DNA of 5,166 nucleotides, from positions 12,081-17,246 of the forward strand of contig JAHDXX010000036.1 of the NCBI GenBank assembly GCA_023384025.1, written 5' to 3'. Positions 1 to 5,094 of this stretch are shown one piece after another. A program made the translations under genes and the position numbers. This stretch comes from Sphingomonadaceae bacterium (GTDB lineage Bacteria; Pseudomonadota; Alphaproteobacteria; Sphingomonadales; Sphingomonadaceae). The notes beneath the pieces are model-generated. The model was not told where the DNA came from. It worked only from the letters and a program-made list of their open reading frames with translations, and did no database searches. The first letter of the stretch is position 1; each line of letters begins with the position of its first letter.

Positions 1-1
1 C

Positions 2-733
2 CCGGGCAAGATCGTCAGCACTTCGCAGGAAGTCGACGTGCTGGTGCTGGAAGTGGACAGCGACAAGCGCCGCATCAGCCTCGGCCTCAAGCAGGCCCAG
101 CGCAACCCGTGGGAAGAGTTCGCCGAGAAGCACCCGGTCGGCACCAAGGTCACCGGCGAAGTCAAGAACGCGACCGAATTCGGCCTGTTCATCGGCCTCG
201 ATGGCGACGTCGACGGCATGGTCCACATGTCGGACATCGCGTGGGGCCTGTCGGGCGAGGACGCGCTGGCGCTGCACCGCAAGGGCGAGCAGGTCGATGC
301 CGTGGTGCTCGATGTTGACATCGAGAAGGAACGCATCAGCCTCGGCATGAAGCAGCTCGAAAAGGGTGCGCCTTCGGCTGAAGGTGCGGCCGGCGGCGGT
401 TCGCTCAAGCGCAACGAAGTCGTCACCGTCACCGTGCTCGAAGTGCGTGACGGCGGCCTCGAAGTGCAGGTCGGCGACGACGGCGCGACCGGCTTCATCA
501 AGCGCAGCGACCTCGGCCGTGACCGCGACGAACAGCGCCCCGACCGCTTCCAGGTCGGCAGCAAGGTCGACGCCATGGTCATCGGCTTCGACCGTTCGAA
601 GAAGCCGAACTTCTCGATCAAGGCTCGCCAGATCCACGAGGAAAAGGAAGCCGTGGCCCAGTTCGGTTCGTCCGATTCGGGTGCCTCGCTCGGCGACATC
701 CTCGGCGAAGCGCTCAAGGCCAAGAAGGACTGA
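2..733 (+). CDS. rpsA: 30S ribosomal protein S1, C-terminal part (5' end outside window)
   Basis: Ribosomal protein S1 binds mRNA on the 30S subunit and helps initiation on structured or weak-SD messages. The frame is open from base 2 and encodes 243 residues up to TGA at 731-733. A GTG at 38 is internal, because the upstream codons continue the S1 fold. Seen in order: the end of S1 repeat 4 (about residues 1-32, ending in ISLGLKQ), the full repeat 5 (about 46-119, with the typical FGLFIGL and GMVHMSDIAW stretches and closing ISLGMKQL), a Gly/Ala-rich linker, then the more divergent repeat 6 (about 136-210, GFIKRSDL and FSIKARQ). A Lys/Glu-rich tail ends in ALKAKKD. The paired repeats with the ISLGxKQ signature and the degenerate last repeat are characteristic of full-length proteobacterial S1. 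The gene ends at a strong intrinsic terminator. Identity is secure; only the N-terminal half is missing. Confidence 0.97.
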   Translation, partial: PGKIVSTSQEVDVLVLEVDSDKRRISLGLKQAQRNPWEEFAEKHPVGTKVTGEVKNATEFGLFIGLDGDVDGMVHMSDIAWGLSGEDALALHRKGEQVDAVVLDVDIEKERISLGMKQLEKGAPSAEGAAGGGSLKRNEVVTVTVLEVRDGGLEVQVGDDGATGFIKRSDLGRDRDEQRPDRFQVGSKVDAMVIGFDRSKKPNFSIKARQIHEEKEAVAQFGSSDSGASLGDILGEALKAKKD

Positions 734-756
734 GGGTAGAACCTCTGACAAGAAAG

Positions 757-788
757 GCCCGCCCGGAACCATCCGGGCGGGCTTTTTT
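757..788 (+). terminator. Rho-independent terminator of rpsA
   Basis: An 11-bp perfect GC-rich stem (757-767 with 772-782, arm GCCCGCCCGGA), a 4-nt loop (ACCA) and six T residues at 783-788 follow the rpsA stop codon by 23 nt. This is a classical intrinsic terminator reading rightward. The inverted-repeat element begins directly at the end of its T tract. Confidence 0.93.
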
Positions 789-923
789 GTTCACACGAAG
801 ACACGAAGAGGGCAGGCTTTTGGGCGAAGCCCCTTCACAAACCAAGACCTCCGCCCCCGCAGCCGCAGCGGCATTTTTGAACGCCTGCGGCGCAGCGAGA
901 CATCTTCGTGTCTTCGTGTGAAC
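789..923. repeat. Long inverted-repeat element, family 1 (135 bp)
   Basis: A perfect 21-bp terminal inverted repeat (789-809 and 903-923) encloses about 93 bp. The arms themselves contain a short tandem, CACGAAGACACGAAG, so they are internally repetitive. Inside lie two smaller inverted pairs: GGGC/GCCC at 822-832 and GCCGCAG/CTGCGGC at 862-891. No open frame of its own is credible; frames through it are low-complexity. It fills most of the rpsA-gloB gap and starts exactly after the rpsA terminator T tract. The arrangement resembles REP/MITE-like non-coding elements dispersed in sphingomonad genomes; that family assignment is from memory and is inference. It could form a long hairpin in either transcript. 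Confidence 0.8.
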
Positions 924-965
924 CAAACCTTCCCCTCGCCCGACAAATCGCGCTAAGGTGACCTC

Positions 966-1721
966 ATGCTCCAGATCCACCAGTTCCCGTGCCTGTCCGA
1001 CAACTACGGATACCTGATCCACGATCCCGCCAGCGGCGAGACCGCCTGCATCGATACCCCCGATGCCGAGGTCTACTTGCGCGAAGCCGAGGCCAGGGGC
1101 TGGCGGATCACGCAAATCTGGAACACGCACTGGCACCCCGATCACGCAGGCGGGAACGAGGCGATCAAGGCGGCCACCGGTTGCACTGTCACTGCCCCCG
1201 CCGAAGTCGAAAAAATCGCCGCGCCTGACCGGGTCGTGGCCCATGGCGACACCGTCACTCTGGGCGGCTTCACCGCGCAGGTGATCGACGTATCCGGCCA
1301 CACCAACGGCCATGTCGCATTCCATCTGCCCGAAGCCGGTGTCGCCTTCGTCGGCGATGCAGTTTTCGCACTCGGTTGCGGGCGGATGTTCGAAGGCGAG
1401 CCGAAGCAGTTCTGGGACAGCCTTGACCGGATCCGGCAGTTTCCGCCCGAAACCGTGCTCTATTGCGCGCACGAATACACCCAGTCGAACGCGAAGTTCG
1501 CGCTCCACGCCGATCCGGACAACGCAGCGCTGCAGGAGTACGCTGCCGAGATCGACCGCAAGCGCGCCAACGGCGAATGGACGGTGCCCACCACCCTTTC
1601 CCGCGAACTGGCAACCAACCCGTTCCTGCGGGCCGACAACGACGATATGCAGGCGCGCTGGGGCGGTGCTGCTCCGCACGAAACCTTTGCGGCCCTGCGC
1701 GCGGCGAAGGACAATTTCTGA
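966..1721 (+). CDS. gloB: Hydroxyacylglutathione hydrolase (glyoxalase II)
   Basis: Cytosolic metallo-beta-lactamase-fold thioesterase that hydrolyses S-D-lactoylglutathione to D-lactate and glutathione, the second step of methylglyoxal detoxification. The 251-residue product has the usual family length. Metal ligands are visible: THWHPDH (H55, H57, D59, H60), H112 in the GHTNGH stretch, bridging D131 in the GDAVFALGCGRMFEG signature, and H169 in CAHEYT. The N-terminal FPCLSDNYGYLI and the C-terminal NPFLRAD of the HAGH C-terminal domain are also typical and separate it from generic beta-lactamase-fold hydrolases. The residue after D131 is Ala where Thr is common; the ligand set is complete, so activity is expected. 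The ATG at 966 is supported by AAGGTGA at 955-961, 4 nt upstream, and by the family-like N-terminus. No clear promoter was found between the repeat and the start. Confidence 0.95.
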   Translation: MLQIHQFPCLSDNYGYLIHDPASGETACIDTPDAEVYLREAEARGWRITQIWNTHWHPDHAGGNEAIKAATGCTVTAPAEVEKIAAPDRVVAHGDTVTLGGFTAQVIDVSGHTNGHVAFHLPEAGVAFVGDAVFALGCGRMFEGEPKQFWDSLDRIRQFPPETVLYCAHEYTQSNAKFALHADPDNAALQEYAAEIDRKRANGEWTVPTTLSRELATNPFLRADNDDMQARWGGAAPHETFAALRAAKDNF

Positions 1722-1732
1722 CCACCGCCAAT

Positions 1733-1826
1733 CGTCATTGCGAGGAGCCGAAGGCGACGTGGCAATCCAGAGCCGTTTCGACCTCAAACTCTGGATTGCC
1801 GCGCGGCTGCGCCGCTCGCAATGACG
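1733..1826. repeat. Inverted-repeat element, family 2 (94 bp), overlapping the next ORF's upstream ATG
   Basis: Outer arms CGTCATTGCGAG (1733-1744) and CTCGCAATGACG (1815-1826) are perfectly complementary. So are the inner arms GGCAATCCAGAG (1761-1772) and CTCTGGATTGCC (1789-1800). The sequences between outer and inner arms pair only partly. The whole can fold as one long imperfect hairpin with a 16-nt loop. It begins 11 nt after the gloB stop and ends 9 nt before the preferred oxidoreductase start. I recognise the CATTGCGAG...GCAATCCAGAG pattern as a widely dispersed intergenic repeat of alphaproteobacteria; this is memory-based. No coding potential of its own. Confidence 0.85.
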
Positions 1827-1829
1827 GAT

Positions 1830-1835
1830 AAGGAG
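1830..1835 (+). promoter_or_regulatory. Oddly spaced Shine-Dalgarno-like AAGGAG before the oxidoreductase
   Basis: AAGGAG abuts the ATG at 1836 with no spacer, which is too close for normal SD use at that codon. It lies downstream of the alternative ATG at 1821, so it cannot serve that one either. The start therefore cannot be decided by SD placement; homology-like N-terminal wording (MEALRVEQL) favours 1836. Confidence 0.4.
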
Positions 1836-2816
1836 ATGGAGGCGCTCAGGGTCGAGCAACTCTCGTCCGACCTGTCCGGCGTCGCGCTGCGCGATCTGCC
1901 CGTGCCCGAACCCGGCCCTGGCGACGTGCTGGTTCGCGTACACGCCAGCTCGCTCAACTATCCCGACCTGCTGATGACCCGGGGCGAATACCAGTTCAAG
2001 CCGGAGGTGCCGTTCACGCTCGGGCTGGAACTGGCGGGCGAAGTGGTCAGCGCACCGGAAGGGGCCGGCTTTGCCCCGGGCGACCGGGTGATGGGCGGGG
2101 CCAAGACCGGCGGAATGGCGGACTACGCTGCCCTCCCCGCCAGCAACCTTCGGCGCATTCCCGAAGGCCTGTCCTTCGCTCAGGCGGCAGCGATGGGCGC
2201 GGCCTATTCGACCGCGTACACCGCCCTGGTGGAGATCGGGCGGTTGCAGCCCGGCCAATGGGTGCTGGTCCACGGGGCGAGCGGAGGCGTAGGCCTCGCC
2301 GCTTGCGACCTCGCCAAGGCGCTGGGCGCACGGGTGATTGCGGCCACGCACCGGGCGGACAAGCTGGCCCGGATTGAACAGGCCGTCGCCGTTGATGCCG
2401 CCATCCTCAACACCGGGCGTTTCCGTGAAGAGGTCGCCCGGATCACCGATGGCAAGCTGTGCGATATCGTGTTCGACCCGGTCGGCGGCGACGTGTTCGA
2501 CGAGAGCACGCGTTGCGTCGCGTTCGGGGGGCAATTGCAGGTGATCGGGTTCGTCTCAGGCCGCATTCCGGAGATCGCAGCCAACATCCCGCTGATCAAG
2601 GGCTTCTCCGTGGTCGGCGTGCGCGCAGGCGAATATGCGCGGCGCTTTCCCGAGCGGGGCAAGGCCATCGCCGCCGAGATCGATGCGCTGGCCAGCGCCG
2701 GGCGGATCACCCCGCACATCGACCGCACCCTGCCCCTCTCCCGCTGGCGCGAAGCGTTTGACGCCATGGCCGCAGGCGAGATCGTCGGGAAAGTGGTGCT
2801 GGAGCCGGGGCGCTAG
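1836..2816 (+). CDS. NAD(P)H:quinone oxidoreductase family protein (zinc-independent MDR)
   Basis: Medium-chain dehydrogenase/reductase of the quinone oxidoreductase group, predicted to use NADPH to reduce quinones or activated enones; the true substrate is unknown. Of 326 residues, the first ~115 form the GroES-like domain (PVPEPGPGDVLVRVHASSLNYPDLL, then GLELAGEV and GDRVMG). The Rossmann domain follows with the nucleotide-binding LVHGASGGVGLAA at about 144-156. The Zn ligands of alcohol dehydrogenases are absent: the usual GHE is GLE, and the structural four-Cys lobe is missing. The C-terminus ends with the family-typical EIVGKVVLEPGR. An in-frame ATG at 1821 lies inside the repeat and would add five residues; 1836 is preferred because MEALRVE matches the usual MKALxVE opening. 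It stands 114 bp downstream of gloB on the same strand, and co-transcription is possible but the repeat lies between. It ends facing the PepSY-TM gene. Confidence 0.9.
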   Translation: MEALRVEQLSSDLSGVALRDLPVPEPGPGDVLVRVHASSLNYPDLLMTRGEYQFKPEVPFTLGLELAGEVVSAPEGAGFAPGDRVMGGAKTGGMADYAALPASNLRRIPEGLSFAQAAAMGAAYSTAYTALVEIGRLQPGQWVLVHGASGGVGLAACDLAKALGARVIAATHRADKLARIEQAVAVDAAILNTGRFREEVARITDGKLCDIVFDPVGGDVFDESTRCVAFGGQLQVIGFVSGRIPEIAANIPLIKGFSVVGVRAGEYARRFPERGKAIAAEIDALASAGRITPHIDRTLPLSRWREAFDAMAAGEIVGKVVLEPGR

Positions 2817-2835
2817 CAGACGCAAGCCCAATTCA

Positions 2836-2968
2836 AAGCTCCGTTCGGCCTGAGCCTGTCGAAGGCCTGCACTTCCTTTTTGCCCTATGGTCCAGATCCC
2901 AAGACAAAGGACGGTGCTTCGACAAGCCTGTCCCGAGCTGGTCGAAGGGCTCAGCACGAACGGAGCTT
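2836..2968. repeat. Inverted-repeat element, family 3 (133 bp), between convergent genes
   Basis: Perfect 12-bp end arms AAGCTCCGTTCG (2836-2847) and CGAACGGAGCTT (2957-2968) are followed inward by a second matching block (CTGAGCC against GGCTCAG). The right half contains its own hairpin, CTTCGACAAGC (2917-2927) with GCTGGTCGAAG (2937-2947), one mismatch. The left half has GGCCT/AGGCC (2847-2851, 2863-2867). The CTGAGC-TGTCGAAGG and CTCAGCACGAACGG wording is, from memory, a common dispersed repeat in sphingomonads. It fills the gap between the convergent oxidoreductase and PepSY-TM genes, where no other terminator is visible, so its hairpins may end transcription from both sides; that role is inference. 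Confidence 0.82.
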
Positions 2969-2985
2969 GTTCGCTGCGGGCTAGG

Positions 2986-3543
2986 TCACCCCAGCGCCAC
3001 GAACCCCACGAACGCCACCGCCCCGGCCACGCTGCTCAGCACCGTCAGCCGGCGCAGCGCCTTCACCTGAAGCCCCAGCACCAGTCCGCTGGCGACCAGC
3101 AGGAACAGCACGAAAGCGAGGAACGTGGCATAGACCTTGAACAGGTCGCTGCCCTTGGCCTTGTGCAACTGCACGAGGTTGCGATGGAGCGTCGCTTCCT
3201 TGACCGTGACTTCGGCCACCAGCGGGTCGTCCGTCGCCTTGACGCTCGCCTCACTCTTCGCACCGGTCCATTGCAGTGAGACCGGTTCACCCGCCTCGCT
3301 CACGGACGCCGAGCCGCTCGGCACGGGCAGGCCACGCTTGTCGAGCTCGCCCTGCACCACGGCCTTGAGTGCCGCCTCGTCCGCCGTGAGCGGGGCATCG
3401 AGCGCAACGGTGACGGTTTCCTCGACCCATTCCCCCTTGTTGCCCCAGGTGTAGAGCGCCCCGGTGACGAGGAACATCAGGATCGCCGGGAACATGAACG
3501 CGGCGACGATCAGGTGGAGCTTGGTCAGGAATGTGCGGGACAC
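2986..3543 (-). CDS. PepSY-associated TM helix-type membrane protein
   Basis: 185-residue inner-membrane protein. TM helix 1 spans about residues 9-32 (LHLIVAAFMF...TGALYTWG), a mainly polar periplasmic segment runs from about 35 to 130, TM2 spans about 137-158 and TM3 about 166-184. The opening pattern of a short basic N-terminus, LH, a hydrophobic stretch and TG resembles the PepSY_TM family (PiuB/FoxB-like proteins near siderophore receptors), but this protein is much shorter than those and shows no clear PepSY repeat. Histidines H10, H120 and H127 sit at membrane edges, where larger relatives carry heme-ligating His; that comparison is inference. The GTG at 3541-3543 is chosen because GAAGGGTGA lies a few bases upstream and the hydrophobic start follows directly. 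A Fur-like palindrome lies upstream, suggesting iron control. The substrate and role are not known. Confidence 0.8.
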   Translation of the reverse strand: MSRTFLTKLHLIVAAFMFPAILMFLVTGALYTWGNKGEWVEETVTVALDAPLTADEAALKAVVQGELDKRGLPVPSGSASVSEAGEPVSLQWTGAKSEASVKATDDPLVAEVTVKEATLHRNLVQLHKAKGSDLFKVYATFLAFVLFLLVASGLVLGLQVKALRRLTVLSSVAGAVAFVGFVALG

Positions 3544-3562
3544 GGATCACCCTTCGAATCAA

Positions 3563-3585
3563 TTATTGCGAAACATTCGCAATAA
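3563..3585. promoter_or_regulatory. Candidate Fur-family operator (23-bp palindrome)
   Basis: A perfect 9-bp inverted repeat TTATTGCGA / TCGCAATAA is separated by AACAT and centred on 3574. Its core, TGCGAAACATTCGCA, is close to the 7-1-7 layout of Fur/Mur boxes (TGCGAAT-N-ATTCGCA style). It lies 20 to 42 bp upstream of the GTG of the PepSY-TM gene and overlaps the candidate -10 region, the place for a repressor site. The palindrome is seen directly; the regulator is inferred. Confidence 0.6.
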
Positions 3586-3610
3586 AGGCCGATCCCGTCC
3601 TGCCAAGCAA
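3581..3610 (-). promoter_or_regulatory. Candidate promoter of the PepSY-TM gene
   Basis: On the - strand TTGCTT (3610-3605) and TTTATT (3586-3581) are separated by 18 nt and could be sigma-70-like -35 and -10 boxes. The -10 overlaps the Fur-like palindrome. The -35 overlaps the T-tract end of the atp operon terminator, so the new transcript would begin right after the old one ends. Pattern-only prediction in a GC-rich genome. Confidence 0.3.
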
Positions 3611-3643
3611 AAAGCGCGCATCCCCATCGGGATACGCGCTTTT
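3609..3643 (-). terminator. Rho-independent terminator of the atp F0 operon
   Basis: On the - strand a 12-bp stem (3640-3629 with 3624-3613, one G-T wobble) encloses a 4-nt loop and is followed by five T residues (3613-3609). It lies about 37 nt after the atpF stop. The opposite strand reads four T residues after the same stem (3640-3643), so it could work weakly in both directions, but the gene order makes atp termination its main role. Confidence 0.9.
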
Positions 3644-3679
3644 GTTCGCATCAAGACCCAACCACCGGGTCCGGACGGA

Positions 3680-4249
3680 TCAGATACCGGCAATCACCTG
3701 ATCGGCGAGCTTGCTGTCGGCATCCGCATCGTGCTTGTCGGCAATCAGCTTGCCCGCCGCCGCAGCGGCAGCGCTGGCTGCCTTGGCGCGGACCTGTTCG
3801 ATCGCTTCACGCTCGGCGGCACCGATTTTGTCTTCCGCCATCTGGGTGCGGCGGGCGACCATAGCGGTGCTGTCGGCCTCGGCCTTGGCGAGGATGCCGT
3901 CGGCTTCGCGACGGGCGCCCTCGAGCATCGCCTCGGCGTCCTTCTCGGCATTGGCGATCTTGGCAGCATATTCGTTGCGCAGCGCTTCGGCCTCGGCGCG
4001 CAGCGCCTTGGCTTCGTCAAGCTGGGCCCGGATGGCGGCGATCTTGGCATCGAGCCCACCGGTGACCATCCCGGGGACCTTCTTCCAGATCATCACGGCG
4101 ATCAGCACAACCATCGCGATCGAGACGATCTGGTAGGCTTCCAGCCCGGCCAGCGTCGGCTCGACGTGCGCCGCGCCGTGCTCGGCAGCGACTTCGGTGT
4201 GGGCCGAGTGATCGACCGCGGCGGGTGCGGTTGCAGCAGCCTCAGACAT
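3680..4249 (-). CDS. atpF: F0F1 ATP synthase subunit b
   Basis: Peripheral-stalk subunit anchored in the inner membrane; with b' it holds F1 against rotation. The product has 189 residues. A 38-residue Ala/Glu-rich N-terminal tail with four His (H14, H17, H24, H28) precedes one TM helix (about 39-55, YQIVSIAMVVLIAVMIW). Then KKVPGMV and a long, highly charged Ala/Glu/Lys/Arg coiled coil run to about residue 165. The TM-hinge-coiled-coil plan fits subunit b; the protein is longer than the E. coli form (156) because of the N-terminal tail. Its ATG lies inside the last codons of atpF' (8-bp overlap, ATGTCTGA), indicating translational coupling. A GAAGGA stretch stands about 11 nt upstream, farther than optimal. 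It is the last gene before the operon terminator. It is assigned as b rather than b' from the order c-b'-b and from the b'-type sequence of its neighbour. Confidence 0.94.
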   Translation of the reverse strand: MSEAAATAPAAVDHSAHTEVAAEHGAAHVEPTLAGLEAYQIVSIAMVVLIAVMIWKKVPGMVTGGLDAKIAAIRAQLDEAKALRAEAEALRNEYAAKIANAEKDAEAMLEGARREADGILAKAEADSTAMVARRTQMAEDKIGAAEREAIEQVRAKAASAAAAAAGKLIADKHDADADSKLADQVIAGI

Positions 4250-4736
4250 GGCTCATTGCTTCCTTCACGGCGGCCTTGGCGGCCGGCTTGGTCACCTTCA
4301 CCCCGGCAAGGCGCTGGACGATGTCCTGCGCTGCCTCGACCGCAACGTCCTCGATTTCCGCGAGGGCGGACGTGCGGGCAGCGGCAATCGCAGCCTCGGC
4401 TTCGGCGACACGGGCATCGATCCCGGCCTGGGCCTTGGCGAGCTTCTTCTCGCTTGCGGCCGCCGCTTCGGCCTTGGCCTTGGCGACGGTTTCCTGGGCA
4501 GCGGCCCGGTTGGCGTTTTCACGCGCCCGCCAGGCTTCCTCTTCCGCATCGGCAGCGGCACGCGCGGCTTCGGCAGCGGCAAGGTCAGCCGCAATCTGGC
4601 TGTCCCGCTGCTCCACGGTGGCGAGCACCTTGGGGACCATCCCCCTGCCGACGATGAAATAGACGGCGCCGAAGAAGATCAGCAGCCAGAAGATCTGGCT
4701 GGCATAGGTCTCCATCAACTGGGCTATCTGGGGCAT
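4242..4736 (-). CDS. atpF': F0F1 ATP synthase subunit b' (second b-type stalk subunit)
   Basis: Peripheral-stalk partner of subunit b; alphaproteobacteria, cyanobacteria and plastids use a b/b' heterodimer. The product has 164 residues. A short N-terminus (MPQIAQLMETYA), a TM helix at about 12-30 (SQIFWLLIFFGAVYFIVG), the b'-typical RGMVPKV hinge and a charged QRD-led start of the coiled coil are followed by Ala/Glu/Lys helix to about 145. The ATG at 4736 gives the family-typical MPQI opening. Its SD is weak: AAGG about 9 nt upstream. A later Met (residue 8) would cut into the conserved N-terminus. An 84-bp gap with a terminator-like hairpin separates it from atpE, and its 3' end overlaps atpF by 8 bp. 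The symbol varies between databases (atpF', atpF2, atpG). Confidence 0.93.
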   Translation of the reverse strand: MPQIAQLMETYASQIFWLLIFFGAVYFIVGRGMVPKVLATVEQRDSQIAADLAAAEAARAAADAEEEAWRARENANRAAAQETVAKAKAEAAAASEKKLAKAQAGIDARVAEAEAAIAAARTSALAEIEDVAVEAAQDIVQRLAGVKVTKPAAKAAVKEAMSHV

Positions 4737-4764
4737 GGGTCAGGGCCTTGCGCAGGTAAGCAGG

Positions 4765-4805
4765 AAAAACGGCAGGCGGGCGCCGGAACCGGCCGACGCC
4801 CTGCC
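4765..4805 (-). promoter_or_regulatory. Terminator-like hairpin in the atpE-atpF' gap
   Basis: Read on the - strand, 4805-4771 folds as a stem with GGCA and GGCG pairs (one bulged base), an internal loop and a distal GCCGG/CCGGC hairpin. Five T residues follow at 4769-4765. It starts 15 nt after the atpE stop and ends 28 nt before atpF'. Shape and U tract resemble an imperfect intrinsic terminator; inside an operon it may act as an attenuator or as a 3'-end stabiliser of the atpE message. The structure is seen by eye; its function is inferred. Confidence 0.5.
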
Positions 4806-4820
4806 CGCAATGTCAGATCG

Positions 4821-5048
4821 TCAGGCGACGAAGATCAGGATCATCGCAACGACGAACGCCAGCAGGCCGAGAAGTTCGGCAGCGGCGAAGCCGATGAACA
4901 GGCGACCCTGCTGGCCGTCGGCGGCACCCGGGTTGCGCAGCGCGCTCTCGAGGAACGAACCGAACACGTTGCCCACACCGATCGCGGCCATACCGGCACC
5001 GATTGCGGCGAGGCCTGCACCGACGAGCTTTGCAGCTTCTGCTTCCAT
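4821..5048 (-). CDS. atpE: F0F1 ATP synthase subunit c (proteolipid ring)
   Basis: Forms the rotating membrane ring that carries protons through F0. The product has 75 residues in two helices. Helix 1 is Gly/Ala-rich (about 8-32, GAGLAAIGAGMAAIGVG), the polar loop contains RNP at 38-40 with GQQG following, and helix 2 (about 50-74) carries the essential carboxylate E58 in FAAAELLGLLAF. The residues around E58 (hydrophobic Leu next to it, no Ser/Thr partner) favour proton over sodium coupling; this is an inference from known Na+ motifs. The ATG at 5048 has a near-ideal AAGGAG 7 nt upstream. It lies 46 bp after atpB and 84 bp before atpF', with a hairpin in the latter gap. The length is normal for the family. 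Confidence 0.97.
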   Translation of the reverse strand: MEAEAAKLVGAGLAAIGAGMAAIGVGNVFGSFLESALRNPGAADGQQGRLFIGFAAAELLGLLAFVVAMILIFVA

Positions 5049-5055
5049 GATGAAA

Positions 5056-5061
5056 CTCCTT
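5056..5061 (-). promoter_or_regulatory. Strong ribosome binding site of atpE
   Basis: AAGGAG on the - strand (part of AAAGGAG) lies 7 nt before the ATG of atpE, in an A/T-rich stretch with little visible structure. This is the clearest SD among the atp genes in the window and fits the high demand for subunit c. Confidence 0.75.
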
Positions 5062-5094
5062 TGGATTGAAACGGTTGAACTGGAAAAGTGAAAC

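Noticed and set aside
366..956. 196-codon open frame on the + strand in a second frame of rpsA
   Set aside because: Ser/Arg/Thr-biased shadow of rpsA running through its terminator and the repeat, with no supporting SD or domain.
1335..1430. GDA in place of the usual GDT in the GloB signature as a sign of lost activity
   Set aside because: The metal-bridging Asp and all His ligands are present; Ala at the next position is a mild change unlikely to matter.
714..2534. 606-codon open frame on the - strand across gloB and the oxidoreductase
   Set aside because: It runs antisense to two well-supported genes, passes through two repeat elements and has Arg/Gly/Val-rich, family-free sequence. Long antisense frames are expected in GC-rich DNA.
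2836..2968. Repeat 3 considered as a CRISPR array or attachment site
   Set aside because: There are only two inverted arms, no regular direct repeats with spacers, and no integrase or tRNA nearby.
2887..3279. 130-codon open frame on the + strand beginning in the family 3 repeat
   Set aside because: It starts inside the repeat and then lies antisense to the PepSY-TM gene; the product is His/Gln/Arg-rich without a family resemblance.
3464..4657. 397-codon open frame on the + strand opposite atpF and atpF'
   Set aside because: Shadow of the Ala/Glu-rich coiled-coil genes on the other strand; its C-terminal part is Arg/Pro low complexity and no domain is recognisable.
4248..5069. 273-codon open frame on the + strand opposite atpF' and atpE
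   Set aside because: Antisense to confident genes, no plausible product, and it crosses two intergenic gaps on the other strand.
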